Source: Thauera humireducens
GTDB taxonomy: Bacteria; Pseudomonadota; Gammaproteobacteria; Burkholderiales; Rhodocyclaceae
Length of the DNA: 64,000 nt
Reading direction: 5' to 3'
NCBI RefSeq assembly: GCF_001051995.2
Contig: NZ_CP014646.1
Span: 124,001-188,000 of the forward strand
Both the position numbers and the translations under genes were made by a program. Numbering within the stretch: position 1 is the first letter of the stretch; each line of letters starts with the position of its first letter. The notes under the pieces were generated by a model. The model saw nothing but the letters and a program-made list of their open reading frames with translations. It was not told the DNA's origin and did no database searches. Of the stretch, positions 50,043-61,911 are shown one piece after another.

Positions 50043-50070
50043 ACATTGGGGTCGGCAAGGAGATTTCAAG
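50043..50070 (-). promoter_or_regulatory. Sigma-32 heat-shock promoter of grpE-dnaK-dnaJ
   Basis: On the minus strand CTTGAAA (50070-50064) is followed after 12 bases by CCCCAATGT (50051-50043). This is very close to the sigma-32 consensus (CTTGAAA, CCCCATnT). Transcription would start about 25 bases before the grpE ATG. Confidence 0.88.
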
Positions 50071-50108
50071 GGTCGAAAGGCGTGTTTTTTCAGCCAGGGG
50101 TTCGATGG

Positions 50109-50336
50109 ATGCAAACGAGTGATTTGGCTGCCTTGCCGATGCGCAATCGCGCGGAGGCCGAGGCCCTGGTGTGCCGGGTGCAGCTGGCGTTGACGGATCG
50201 TGGTGTCGCCCTGCGGGCGCCTCCGCCGGTGCCGGACAGTTGCTGCGGACGCGGCTGCAATGGCTGCGTGTGGGAGGGGTATTACGCAGCATTGCGTTTC
50301 TGGCGCGAGGATGCCATCGCGCTGCTGGCCCGATAG
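50109..50336 (+). CDS. Oxidoreductase-like (PF09791-type) small Cys-rich protein
   Basis: A 75-residue protein ending with the motif PPPVPDSCCGRGCNGCVWEG followed by YYAALRFWRED. The proline stretch and four clustered cysteines match the short oxidoreductase-like N-terminal domain, whose function is unknown but which may bind a metal or redox group. It is divergent from grpE, and its start lies 38 bases from the heat-shock minus-35. ATG 50109 was chosen over upstream in-frame codons that would run into the grpE promoter. Confidence 0.72.
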   Translation: MQTSDLAALPMRNRAEAEALVCRVQLALTDRGVALRAPPPVPDSCCGRGCNGCVWEGYYAALRFWREDAIALLAR

Positions 50337-50432
50337 CGGGTCGGACGTGCGCCGATGCCCGAGGCGGGGCGGGCAGGGGGCGCGCGTGTTAATATTTCGC
50401 GTTTTGGTAAACGCGGCACGTCCGCTCCCAGC

Positions 50433-53086
<2,654 letters not shown>

Positions 53087-53087
<1 letters not shown>

Positions 53088-54184
53088 TGAGTCGCGTGTG
53101 GAATTTCAGCGCCGGTCCTGCGGCGCTGCCCGAAGAAGTGCTGCGCCAGGCCGCCGAGGAAATGCTCGACTGGCACGGCTCGGGCATGGGCGTGATGGAG
53201 ATGAGCCATCGCGGCAAGGAATTCACCGCCATCGCGGCGCAGGCCGAGGTCGACCTGCGGACGCTGCTGGCGGTGCCGGACGATTACCGCATCCTGTTCA
53301 TGCAGGGCGGGGCGATTGCCGAGAATGCGATCATCCCGATGAACCTGATGGGCGACAAGCGCGTGGCCGACTATGTGGTCACGGGGTCGTGGACGCAGAA
53401 ATCGCAGAAAGAGGCGCGCAAGTACGCCGAAGTGAACATCGCCGCCACGTCCGAGGCGAGCGGCTTCACCACCGTGCCGCCGGTGACGGACTGGAAGCTG
53501 TCGGCCGATCCGGCCTACGTCTTCACCTGCACCAACGAAACCATCGATGGCGTGGAGTATCCGTTCGAGCCGGATCTGGCGCAGATCGGTCGCGGCGAGG
53601 TGCCGGTGGTGGCCGACATGTCCTCGCACATCCTTTCGCGCGTGATCGACGTGTCGAAGTACGGCCTGATCTTCGGTGGCGCGCAGAAGAACATCGGTCC
53701 GGCGGGCCTGACCATCGTCATCGTGCGCGAGGACCTGCTGGGTCGCGCCATGCCGCACTGCCCGAGCGCCTTCGACTACAAGACCGTGGCCGACAACGGC
53801 TCGATGTACAACACGCCCCCGACCTACGCGATCTATATCGCAGGCCTGGTGTTCCAGTGGCTCAAGCGGCAGGGGGGCGTCGCGGCGATCGAAGCGCAGA
53901 ACATCGCCAAGGCGAAGCTGCTGTACGACTTCCTCGACAGCAGTGACTTCTACGAGAACCGGGTCGATCCGGCCTGCCGCTCGCGCATGAACGTGCCGTT
54001 CTTCCTGAAGGATGAGGCGCTCAACGAGGCCTTCCTGGCGGCGGCCAAGGCGGCGGGGCTCGTGCAATTGAGGGGCCACAAGTCGGTCGGCGGCATGCGT
54101 GCGTCGATCTACAACGCCATGCCGCTTGCCGGCGTGCAGGCCCTGGTGGATTTCATGCGCGACTTCGCCGCGCGCAAGGCTTGA
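53087..54184 (+). CDS. serC: Phosphoserine aminotransferase
   Basis: PLP aminotransferase of serine synthesis; it also serves the pyridoxal phosphate pathway. The 365-residue protein starts [18 protein letters not shown], has the PLP lysine in [20 protein letters not shown] and the motif [10 protein letters not shown]. The ATG overlaps the gyrA TGA, so the two are translationally coupled. Confidence 0.96.
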
Positions 54185-54201
54185 TCGAACGGACCGAGAG
54201 C

Positions 54202-55272
54202 ATGAGCGACGAACTGCTGAAACTGCGCAACGAAATCGACCGCCTCGACGAGGAAATCCTCGCCCGCCTGTCCGAGCGCGCACGCTGCGCGCAGCGCGTG
54301 GGCGAGGTGAAGAAGGGCAATGCGCCCTTTTACCGGCCGGAGCGCGAGGCGCAGGTGTTGCGCCGCCTGGCCGAGCTGAACCCCGGTCCGCTGCCGGCCG
54401 ATGCGGTCAAGAGCGTGTTCCGCGAGATCATGTCGGTCTGCCTCGGACTCGAGCATCCGCAGCGCGTGGCCTATCTCGGGCCGGCGGGTACGTTCTCGGA
54501 AAGCGCGAGCCGCAAGCAGTTCGGCTCGGCGCCCAGCTTCATGCCGATGGCGACGATCGAGGACGTGTTCCGCGCGGTCGAGGCAGGCAACACCGACTAC
54601 GGCGTCGTCCCGGTCGAGAACTCCACCGAGGGCGCGGTCAGCATCACGCTCGACCTGCTGCTGGCCAGTCCGGTGAAGGTCTGCGGCGAGGTCAATCTGC
54701 GCATTCACCAGCAGCTGATGTCGCGCGCCGACGGCATCGGCGCCGCCAAGCGCATCTACTCGCATGCGCAGTCGCTGGCGCAGTGCCACGAATGGCTCAA
54801 CCGCAACCTGCCGCACCTGCCGCGCATCCCGGTGGCGAGCAATGCCGAGGCCGCGCGGCTGGCGGGCGAGGATCCGGAATCCTGCGCGATCGCCGGCGAG
54901 GCTGCCGCGCAGCTTTACGGCCTGAACATCCTGGCGCCGAACATCGAGGACGATCCGAACAACACGACGCGATTCCTGGTCATCGCCGATCATGACGCCG
55001 GCCCGTCCGGCAAGGATCGCACCTCGCTGGTGTTTTCGGCACCCAACCGCCCCGGCGCGATCCACACGCTGCTCGAGCCGCTGGCGCAGCATGGCGTGGA
55101 CATGACCAAGCTGCAGTCGCGGCCGGCGCAGTCCGGATTGTGGGAATACGTTTTCTACGCCGACATCCAGGGTCACCAGTGCGACCCGGCGGTGGCGGCT
55201 GCCTTGAAGGCGTTGGGCGAGCGCGCCGCCTTCCTGAAGGTGCTGGGCTCCTATCCCGTCGCAGCAATTTGA
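54202..55272 (+). CDS. pheA: Bifunctional chorismate mutase/prephenate dehydratase (P-protein)
   Basis: Converts chorismate to prephenate and then to phenylpyruvate. The 356-residue protein has an AroQ mutase domain (about 1-90, LLKLRNEIDRLDEEILARLS), a dehydratase domain with the NNTTRFLVI catalytic Thr, and a C-terminal ACT domain. In the ACT domain the usual ESRP Phe-binding motif reads QSRP (Gln305). ATG 54202 was chosen; TTG 54181 is in frame upstream. It lies 17 bases after serC. Confidence 0.95.
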   Translation: MSDELLKLRNEIDRLDEEILARLSERARCAQRVGEVKKGNAPFYRPEREAQVLRRLAELNPGPLPADAVKSVFREIMSVCLGLEHPQRVAYLGPAGTFSESASRKQFGSAPSFMPMATIEDVFRAVEAGNTDYGVVPVENSTEGAVSITLDLLLASPVKVCGEVNLRIHQQLMSRADGIGAAKRIYSHAQSLAQCHEWLNRNLPHLPRIPVASNAEAARLAGEDPESCAIAGEAAAQLYGLNILAPNIEDDPNNTTRFLVIADHDAGPSGKDRTSLVFSAPNRPGAIHTLLEPLAQHGVDMTKLQSRPAQSGLWEYVFYADIQGHQCDPAVAAALKALGERAAFLKVLGSYPVAAI

Positions 55273-55344
55273 CCCTGCGGGCGGCCCGCCGCCGCCCGCC
55301 CACCCTGACGAACGAACACGGCCGCGTGCCACGAGGAGATTGCC

Positions 55345-56442
55345 ATGAGCGTTGCGAGCCATGCCCCCGATCACATTCGCGCCATCACGCCCTACCAGCC
55401 GGGCAAGCCGATTTCCGAACTGGCGCGCGAGATGGGCATTGCCGAGGCCAGCATTGTCAAGCTCGCCTCCAACGAGAACCCGTTGGGCATGAGTGCCCGT
55501 GCGCGCGACGCCGTACGGATCGCGCTCGCTGATCTGGCTCGCTATCCGGATGGCGGTGCGTTCTCGCTGAAAGCGGCGCTGTGCGCCCGCTTCGGCGTGA
55601 AGGCCGAGCAGCTCGTCATCGGTAACGGCTCCAACGACATCCTCGAGATCGCTTCCCTGGCCTTTCTTGGGGCGGGGCGCTCCGCCGTCTATGCGCAGCA
55701 TGCCTTCGCCGTGTATCCGCTGGCGACGCAGGCGCGCGGCGCGCGCGGCATCGAGGTGCCGGCGAAGCATTTCGGCCATGACCTCGACGCCATGGCGGCG
55801 GCGATCGCGCCGGATACGCGCATCGTCTTCATCGCCAACCCCAACAATCCGACCGGGACCTTCATTCCCGGCAGCGAGATCGAGGCGTTCCTCGCCAAGG
55901 TGCCGCAGGACGTCCTGGTCGTGCTCGACGAAGCCTATACCGAGTACCTGTCGGCCGAGCAGCGTTACGACGCCATCGCCTGGGTCGAGCGCTTTCCCAA
56001 TCTGCTGGTGTCGCGCACCTTCTCCAAGGCATACGGCCTGGCCGGGCTGCGCGTGGGATACGCGATCGCGCACCCCGAAGTCGCCGACCTGATGAACCGC
56101 GTGCGCCAGCCCTTCAACGTGTCCAGTGTTGCGCTGGCCGCCGCCGAGGCTGCGCTGGCCGACGACGAGTTCCTCGCCCAGTCGGCCGGGCTCAACCGTC
56201 GTGGCATGGTCCAGCTCACCGAGGCCTTCGGCGCATTGGGGCTCGAGTGGATTCCGTCGGCAGGCAACTTCGTCACCTTCAAGGTCGGCGACGCCGCGGG
56301 CGTGAATCGCGCGCTGCTGCAGCAGGGCGTGATCGTGCGGCCGATTGCCGGCTACGGCATGCCGCACTGGCTACGGGTGTCGATCGGCCTGCCCGAGGAG
56401 AACGAGCGCTTCATCGCCGCCCTCCGGCGCGCGCTGGGCTGA
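55345..56442 (+). CDS. hisC: Histidinol-phosphate aminotransferase (HisC2 type)
   Basis: PLP aminotransferase, 365 residues, with the PLP lysine in VSRTFSKAYGLAGLRVGYA and IANPNNPTGTFIP. In this context, between pheA and tyrA, the enzyme usually doubles as an aromatic aminotransferase acting on phenylpyruvate or prephenate. A second, his-operon copy may exist elsewhere. GAGGAG precedes the ATG. Confidence 0.93.
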   Translation: MSVASHAPDHIRAITPYQPGKPISELAREMGIAEASIVKLASNENPLGMSARARDAVRIALADLARYPDGGAFSLKAALCARFGVKAEQLVIGNGSNDILEIASLAFLGAGRSAVYAQHAFAVYPLATQARGARGIEVPAKHFGHDLDAMAAAIAPDTRIVFIANPNNPTGTFIPGSEIEAFLAKVPQDVLVVLDEAYTEYLSAEQRYDAIAWVERFPNLLVSRTFSKAYGLAGLRVGYAIAHPEVADLMNRVRQPFNVSSVALAAAEAALADDEFLAQSAGLNRRGMVQLTEAFGALGLEWIPSAGNFVTFKVGDAAGVNRALLQQGVIVRPIAGYGMPHWLRVSIGLPEENERFIAALRRALG

Positions 56443-56457
56443 GGCGGGGCCGGGACG

Positions 56458-57345
56458 ATGCCCCTGGTCGAAAAGCTCGTCATCTGCGGAGTCGGACTCA
56501 TCGGCGGCTCCTTTGCCCTCGGGCTGAAGCGTGCGCAGGCGGTTGGACATGTCGTCGGCATCGGTCGCCGGCGCGAGCCGCTCGAGCGCGCCCTGGCGCT
56601 CGGTGTGATCGACGAGATCGCGACGGACTGGGCCGAGGCCCTGCGTGATGCGGACCTCGTGTTGCTGGCGGCACCGGTGGGTCAGATGGACACGATCATG
56701 GCGGCCATGGCGCCGCATCTGCGGGACGGTACGGTCGTCACCGACGCCGGCAGCACCAAGCGCGACGTGGTTGCCGCGATCCGGCGCCACTTCGGTCATT
56801 GCCTGGCCCAGGTCGTGCCGGCCCATCCGATTGCGGGGGCCGAGAAGAGCGGGGTCGAGGCGGCCTTCGCCGATCTCTACGTCAAGCGCAAGGTGGTGCT
56901 GACGCCATTGGCCGAGAGCCGCGGCGAAGCCGTCGAGTTCGTCCGTGCCGCGTGGCAGGCGTGTGGCGCGACCGTGGTCGACATGAGTCCGCAGGAACAC
57001 GACCAGGTCTTCGCGGCCGTCAGCCATCTGCCCCATCTGCTGGCGTTTGGGCTTGTCGACGACCTGGCGCAGCGCGACAACGCCGAACTGCTGTTCTCGC
57101 ATGCGGCCAGCGGGTTCCGCGATTTCACCCGCATTGCCGGCAGCCATCCCGAGATGTGGCGCGATATCTGCGTCGCCAACCGGGTGGCGCTGCTGGCCGA
57201 ACTCGATGCCTATCTCGACGAGATGGCGCGCCTGCGCGCCATGCTGGTGGCCGGTGACGGTCCGGCGCTGGAGGCGGTGTTCGAGCGCGCGCGTCGCGCG
57301 CGTAACGCCTGGGCCGAAGGGCTGCCGGTGCAGACGGCCGAATGA
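56458..57345 (+). CDS. tyrA: Prephenate/arogenate (cyclohexadienyl) dehydrogenase
   Basis: NAD(P)-dependent oxidative decarboxylation that makes 4-hydroxyphenylpyruvate or tyrosine. The 295-residue single-domain TyrA has the cofactor motif ICGVGLIGGSFALGL, VTDAGSTKRDVV and the catalytic His region PAHPIAGAEKSGVEAA. There is no fused mutase or ACT domain. It follows hisC by 15 bases. Confidence 0.93.
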   Translation: MPLVEKLVICGVGLIGGSFALGLKRAQAVGHVVGIGRRREPLERALALGVIDEIATDWAEALRDADLVLLAAPVGQMDTIMAAMAPHLRDGTVVTDAGSTKRDVVAAIRRHFGHCLAQVVPAHPIAGAEKSGVEAAFADLYVKRKVVLTPLAESRGEAVEFVRAAWQACGATVVDMSPQEHDQVFAAVSHLPHLLAFGLVDDLAQRDNAELLFSHAASGFRDFTRIAGSHPEMWRDICVANRVALLAELDAYLDEMARLRAMLVAGDGPALEAVFERARRARNAWAEGLPVQTAE

Positions 57346-57421
57346 TGGATTGAACGGGCCGGCCTGCGGCTCGTCCCTTTGATTCGTCCCGCTCGTGCGG
57401 GACCCGCTTCTAGAGGCGAAG

Positions 57422-59374
57422 ATGGAATTTCTCGACCTGCCCCCGATGCTGGGCGCTGCCGGCAGCGTGCGTCTGCCCGGTTCCAAGAGCATCTCCAACC
57501 GCGTCCTGCTGCTCGCCGCACTGGCGGAAGGCGAGACCGAAATCCGCGACCTGCTGTTGTCGGATGACGTCGAGCGCATGCTCGAAGCCTTGCAGGCCCT
57601 GGGTGTGCGCTGGGCGCGCCGGGACGACTCGCTCGATTACGTGGTACAGGGCGTCGGCGGCCCGTTTGCGGTAAAGCGGGCGGACCTCTTCCTCGGCAAC
57701 GCCGGCACGGCCTTCCGGCCGCTCACCGCGGCGCTTGCACTGTCCGGCGGCGAGTACCGCCTGTCCGGCGTGCCGCGCATGCACGAGCGCCCGATCGGCG
57801 ATCTGGTCGAGGCGCTGCGTCAGTTGGGCGCAGACATCAGCTGCACGGCCAACGAAGGCTATCCGCCGCTGCTGCTCAAGCCGGCGACGATCCGCTCGGG
57901 TGGCGTGGTCCGCGTGCGCGGCGACGTGTCCAGCCAGTTCCTCACCGCGCTGCTGATGGCGCTGCCCCTGACCGGGGTGGAGACCACGGTGGAGGTGGTC
58001 GGCGAGCTGATCTCCAAGCCCTACATCGCGATCACGCTCGAGATGATGGCGCGCTTCGGAGTCAAGGTCGAGCAGCAGGGCTGGGAACGCTTCGTCGTGC
58101 CAGGCGGCGCGCGCTACCGCAGCCCGGGTACCGTGTTCGTCGAGGGCGATGCCTCTTCTGCGTCGTACTTCCTGGCGGCCGGCGCGATCGGCGGCGGTCC
58201 GCTGCGGGTGGAGGGCGTCGGCCGGACCAGCATCCAGGGCGACGTGCGCTTCGCCGAGGCGCTGGAGCAGCTTGGCGCGCGCATCACGATGGGCGACAAC
58301 TGGATCGAGGCTGCAGCCCCCGCTTCGGGCCGCCTCAAGGCCTTCGATCTCGACCTGAACCACATCCCGGATGCGGCGATGACGCTGGCGGTGGCCGCGC
58401 TGTTCGCGGATGGCCCCTGTCGCCTGCGCAACATCGCGAGCTGGCGTGTCAAGGAAACCGACCGCATCGCAGCGATGGCGATCGAGCTGCGCAAGGTCGG
58501 TGCGGACGTGGAGGAGGGGGCCGACTACCTGTGCGTGACGCCCCCCGCCCGCCTGCAGCCGGCGGCGATCGATACCTACGACGACCACCGCATGGCGATG
58601 TGTTTCTCGCTCGTGAGCCTCGGAGGCTGCCGGGTCCGCATCAACGACCCGAAGTGCGTGAACAAGACCTTTCCCGGCTATTTCGATGCCTTCGCCCAGG
58701 TTACGCAACCCGTGCCGGTGATTGCGATCGACGGACCCTCGGCCTCGGGCAAGGGGACAGTCGCCGAGCGTGTCGCAGCTGCGCTCGGCTGGCAGGTGCT
58801 GGACAGCGGCTCGCTGTATCGCATCGTCGCGCTGGCGGCGATGCGTGCCGGCGTGGCGCTCGACGACGAGGCCGGCGTGGCCGCGATCGCCGCGACGTTG
58901 CCGGCACGCTTCGAGGCGGGGCGCGTGCTGCTGGCCGCGGATGACGTAACGACCGAGATACGCACCGAGGCCTGCTCGGTGGGCGCCTCCAAGGTGGCGG
59001 TGCTGCCCGCGGTGCGCGAGGCCCTGCTGGGTTGGCAGCGTGACTACCGGCTGGCGCCCGGGCTGGTCGCCGACGGCCGCGACATGGGCTCGGTCGTCTT
59101 TCCCGATGCTGCGCTCAAGATCTTCCTCACGGCATCGGCCGAGGCTCGCGCCGAACGTCGCTATAAGCAGTTGATGGATAAGGGTTTGGCTGCTAACATG
59201 CAAAGTCTTCTGGACGACCTGCGGGAACGTGACGCGCGCGACGCGGCACGGCCGGTGGCGCCGCTCATGAAGTTGCCGGATGCGGCGCTGCTCGATACGA
59301 CCGAACTGGACGTCGAGGGTGCCGTGGCTTTCGTGCTCGATCTCGTGCGGGGTCGAGGACTGGCCGCCGGTTGA
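57422..59374 (+). CDS. aroA-cmk: Fused EPSP synthase / cytidylate kinase (AroA-Cmk)
   Basis: A single 650-residue reading frame joins two enzymes. Residues 1 to about 427 are 3-phosphoshikimate 1-carboxyvinyltransferase ([41 protein letters not shown]). Residues about 430-650 are cytidylate kinase, with the P-loop GPSASGKGT (438-446), DSGSLYRI and [13 protein letters not shown]. There is no stop or internal ribosome binding site that I can see at the junction ([18 protein letters not shown]). Separate aroA and cmk genes in this order are the ancestral state. ATG 57422 was chosen as the family start. Confidence 0.95.
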   Translation: MEFLDLPPMLGAAGSVRLPGSKSISNRVLLLAALAEGETEIRDLLLSDDVERMLEALQALGVRWARRDDSLDYVVQGVGGPFAVKRADLFLGNAGTAFRPLTAALALSGGEYRLSGVPRMHERPIGDLVEALRQLGADISCTANEGYPPLLLKPATIRSGGVVRVRGDVSSQFLTALLMALPLTGVETTVEVVGELISKPYIAITLEMMARFGVKVEQQGWERFVVPGGARYRSPGTVFVEGDASSASYFLAAGAIGGGPLRVEGVGRTSIQGDVRFAEALEQLGARITMGDNWIEAAAPASGRLKAFDLDLNHIPDAAMTLAVAALFADGPCRLRNIASWRVKETDRIAAMAIELRKVGADVEEGADYLCVTPPARLQPAAIDTYDDHRMAMCFSLVSLGGCRVRINDPKCVNKTFPGYFDAFAQVTQPVPVIAIDGPSASGKGTVAERVAAALGWQVLDSGSLYRIVALAAMRAGVALDDEAGVAAIAATLPARFEAGRVLLAADDVTTEIRTEACSVGASKVAVLPAVREALLGWQRDYRLAPGLVADGRDMGSVVFPDAALKIFLTASAEARAERRYKQLMDKGLAANMQSLLDDLRERDARDAARPVAPLMKLPDAALLDTTELDVEGAVAFVLDLVRGRGLAAG

Positions 59375-59381
59375 AGTGCTG

Positions 59382-59413
59382 CGCGCAAGGGTGCGAACCC
59401 GGGCGCGTTTTTT
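59382..59413 (+). terminator. Terminator/attenuator in front of rpsA
   Basis: Stem CGCGC (59382-59386) with GCGCG (59403-59407) and GGGT (59389-59392) with ACCC (59397-59400), separated by an AA/GG internal loop, with a GCGA tetraloop and six T after it. It can stop transcripts from the aroA side and make rpsA partly independent. A second small hairpin (GCCGT-CGC-ACGGC) follows at about 59432-59444. Confidence 0.75.
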
Positions 59414-59462
59414 CTTAATTCAACTTTTTTGCCGTCGCACGGCGGTCCCGGATTTATCCCTC

Positions 59463-61166
59463 ATGTCCAACGCCACCCCCTCCTTCGAAGATAGCTTTGC
59501 CGCCCTCTTCGAGGAAAGCCTTGCCCTGCAGGAAATGCGCACCGGTGAAGTCATCACCGCCGAAGTCGTGCGCATCGATCAGAACTTCGTCGTCGTCAAC
59601 GCCGGCCTGAAGTCCGAAAGCTATGTCCCCGTCGACGAGTTCCGCAACGACCGCGGTGAACTCGAAGTCAACGTCGGCGACTTCGTGCACGTCGCGATCG
59701 ACGCGCTTGAAGACGGCTTCGGCGAAACGCGCCTGTCGCGTGACAAGGCCAAGCGCATCTCGGCCTGGAACGACCTCGAGAAGGCCCTCAACGAAGGTTC
59801 GCTGGTCAAGGGTGTCATCACCGGCCGCGTCAAGGGTGGTCTGACCGTCATGACCAACAGCATCCGCGCCTTCCTGCCGGGTTCGCTGGTCGACATGCGT
59901 CCGGTCAAGGACACCACGCCGTACGAAGGCAAGGAATACGAATTCAAGGTCATCAAGCTCGACCGCAAGCGCAACAACGTCGTGGTGTCGCGCCGCGCCG
60001 TGCTGGAAGAGTCGATGGGTGAAGAGCGCGAGAAGCTGCTCTCCAACCTCAAGGAAGGCACCGTCATCAAGGGTATCGTCAAGAACATCACCGACTACGG
60101 TGCGTTCGTCGACCTGGGTGGCATCGATGGCCTGCTGCACATCACCGACCTGGCCTGGCGCCGTGTCCGTCACCCGAGCGAAGTGCTCAACGTCGGTGAC
60201 GAGATCGAAGCCAAGGTGCTCAAGTTCGACCAGGAAAAGAACCGCGTCTCGCTGGGCCTCAAGCAGCTGGGCGAAGACCCGTGGGTGGGCATCTCGCGTC
60301 GTTACCCGCAGGGCACCCGCCTGTTCGGCAAGGTGACCAACATCACCGACTACGGCGCGTTCGTCGAGGTCGAGCAGGGTATCGAGGGTCTGGTCCACGT
60401 GTCCGAAATGGACTGGACCAACAAGAACATCCATCCGACCAAGGTTGTCCAGCTGGGCGACGAGGTCGAAGTGATGATCCTCGAGATCGACGAAGACCGT
60501 CGCCGCATCTCGCTGGGCATGAAGCAGTGCATGTCCAACCCGTGGGACGATTTCGCCATCAACCACAAGAAGGGCGACAAGGTCCGCGGCCAGATCAAGT
60601 CGATCACCGACTTTGGCGTGTTCATCGGCCTGGAAGGCGGCATCGACGGTCTGGTGCACCTGTCCGACCTGTCGTGGAGCGAGCAGGGCGACGACGCCGT
60701 GCGCCGCTTCAAGAAGGGCGACGAAGTCGAGGCCGTGGTGCTGGCGATCGACGTCGAGCGCGAGCGCATCTCGCTGGGCATCAAGCAGCTCGAGGGCGAC
60801 CCCTACACCAACTTCATCGCCACCCACGAGAAGAACACCCTCGTGCGCGGCACCGTGAAGTCGGTCGATGCCCGTGGCGCCGTGATCTCGCTGGGTGACG
60901 ACGTCGAAGCCTACCTGCGCGCGTCCGAAGCCGCTGCCCATCGCGTCGATGACCTGACCACGATGCTGAAGGAAGGCGACGAAGTCGAAGCGATGGTCAT
61001 CAACGTCGATCGCAAGACCCGTTCGATCAACCTGTCGATCCGTGCCAAGGATCAGGCCGAGCAGACCGAAGCCATGAGCAAGTTCGCTTCCGACAGCTCT
61101 GCTGCCTCGGGTACGACCAACCTCGGCGCGCTGCTGAAGGCCAAGCTGAACGAGCAGAAGCAGTAA
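59463..61166 (+). CDS. rpsA: 30S ribosomal protein S1
   Basis: The largest ribosomal protein, with six S1 RNA-binding repeats, needed to initiate translation of most mRNAs. It is 567 residues (E. coli 557); repeats are marked by [48 protein letters not shown] and [20 protein letters not shown]. The bases before the ATG (GATTTATCCCTC) contain no Shine-Dalgarno sequence. That recalls E. coli rpsA, whose start region is recognised by S1 and autoregulated. ihfB follows after 11 bases. Confidence 0.98.
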   Translation: MSNATPSFEDSFAALFEESLALQEMRTGEVITAEVVRIDQNFVVVNAGLKSESYVPVDEFRNDRGELEVNVGDFVHVAIDALEDGFGETRLSRDKAKRISAWNDLEKALNEGSLVKGVITGRVKGGLTVMTNSIRAFLPGSLVDMRPVKDTTPYEGKEYEFKVIKLDRKRNNVVVSRRAVLEESMGEEREKLLSNLKEGTVIKGIVKNITDYGAFVDLGGIDGLLHITDLAWRRVRHPSEVLNVGDEIEAKVLKFDQEKNRVSLGLKQLGEDPWVGISRRYPQGTRLFGKVTNITDYGAFVEVEQGIEGLVHVSEMDWTNKNIHPTKVVQLGDEVEVMILEIDEDRRRISLGMKQCMSNPWDDFAINHKKGDKVRGQIKSITDFGVFIGLEGGIDGLVHLSDLSWSEQGDDAVRRFKKGDEVEAVVLAIDVERERISLGIKQLEGDPYTNFIATHEKNTLVRGTVKSVDARGAVISLGDDVEAYLRASEAAAHRVDDLTTMLKEGDEVEAMVINVDRKTRSINLSIRAKDQAEQTEAMSKFASDSSAASGTTNLGALLKAKLNEQKQ

Positions 61167-61177
61167 TCTGGCCGATC

Positions 61178-61462
61178 ATGACCAAATCGGAGCTGATTGC
61201 GCAGCTCGCGGAGCGTTTCCCGCAGCTGGTCGCAAAGGACGCCGATTACGCGGTCAAGATGATCCTCGATGCGATGACCGACGCCCTGGCGCGTGGGGAT
61301 CGCATCGAGATCCGCGGGTTTGGCAGTTTTGCGCTGAACTACCGTCCGCCTCGCGTCGGACGCAACCCCAAGTCGGGCGAGAAGGTGCACGTGCCGGAGA
61401 AGTACGTGCCCCATTTCAAGGCCGGCAAGGAGTTGCGCGAACGGGTCGATCTCAGCGGTTGA
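61178..61462 (+). CDS. ihfB: Integration host factor beta subunit
   Basis: DNA-bending nucleoid protein, 94 residues. It has the HU/IHF fold with the Pro-containing arm [20 protein letters not shown] and [10 protein letters not shown]. It forms a heterodimer with IhfA, encoded elsewhere. rpsA-ihfB is a conserved pair. A strong terminator lies about 65 bases downstream. Confidence 0.96.
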   Translation: MTKSELIAQLAERFPQLVAKDADYAVKMILDAMTDALARGDRIEIRGFGSFALNYRPPRVGRNPKSGEKVHVPEKYVPHFKAGKELRERVDLSG

Positions 61463-61528
61463 CCGCGGGGACGGATTTCAGCAATTGACCGCGCGGCGAT
61501 CGGTTGCACGTTTAGTACTTGCAGTTAT

Positions 61529-61559
61529 GAAAGGCGGCTTCGGCCGCCTTTCTTTTTTT
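61529..61559 (+). terminator. Rho-independent terminator after ihfB
   Basis: Perfect stem GAAAGGCGGC/GCCGCCTTTC with a UUCG tetraloop (61539-61542), then seven T. It closes the gyrA-to-ihfB supraoperon. Confidence 0.93.
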
Positions 61560-61585
61560 GTGTGCGCTCGGCGATAATGGCGCCC

Positions 61586-61897
61586 ATGCGCGCAATCATG
61601 TGGTTCATCCGTATCCTGCTGTTCATCCTGCTGTTCGGGTTCGCGATCAAGAATGATCATCTGGCGACCCTGAACTTCTATTTCGGCGGGCAATGGCAGC
61701 TTCCGCTGGTGTTCGTGATCCTTGTCAGCTTCGCTGCAGGAGCCTTGCTCGGCGTTACCGCGACCTTCGCCTCGCTGCTGCGCCAGCGCAGGGAGATCTC
61801 GCATCTGCGCCGCCAACTCGAGCGTGCAGAGCGCGAGAAGGCAGCTCCGGCGCCGGTCGAGCCCGCGCCCGAGCTGCAGGTTCCCGGTCTGCCCTGA
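61586..61897 (+). CDS. lapA: LapA (lipopolysaccharide assembly protein A) domain protein
   Basis: A 103-residue inner membrane protein. Two hydrophobic helices (about 4-20 and 36-60) are followed by a basic coiled coil (LRQRREISHLRRQLERAERE) and a Pro/Glu tail. LapA works with LapB at the inner membrane to control LpxC turnover and LPS export. The start is uncertain: ATG 61577, 61586 and 61598 are in frame and none has a clear ribosome binding site. lapB follows 14 bases later. Confidence 0.85.
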   Translation: MRAIMWFIRILLFILLFGFAIKNDHLATLNFYFGGQWQLPLVFVILVSFAAGALLGVTATFASLLRQRREISHLRRQLERAEREKAAPAPVEPAPELQVPGLP

Positions 61898-61911
61898 GCG
61901 CCTGACAGCTG

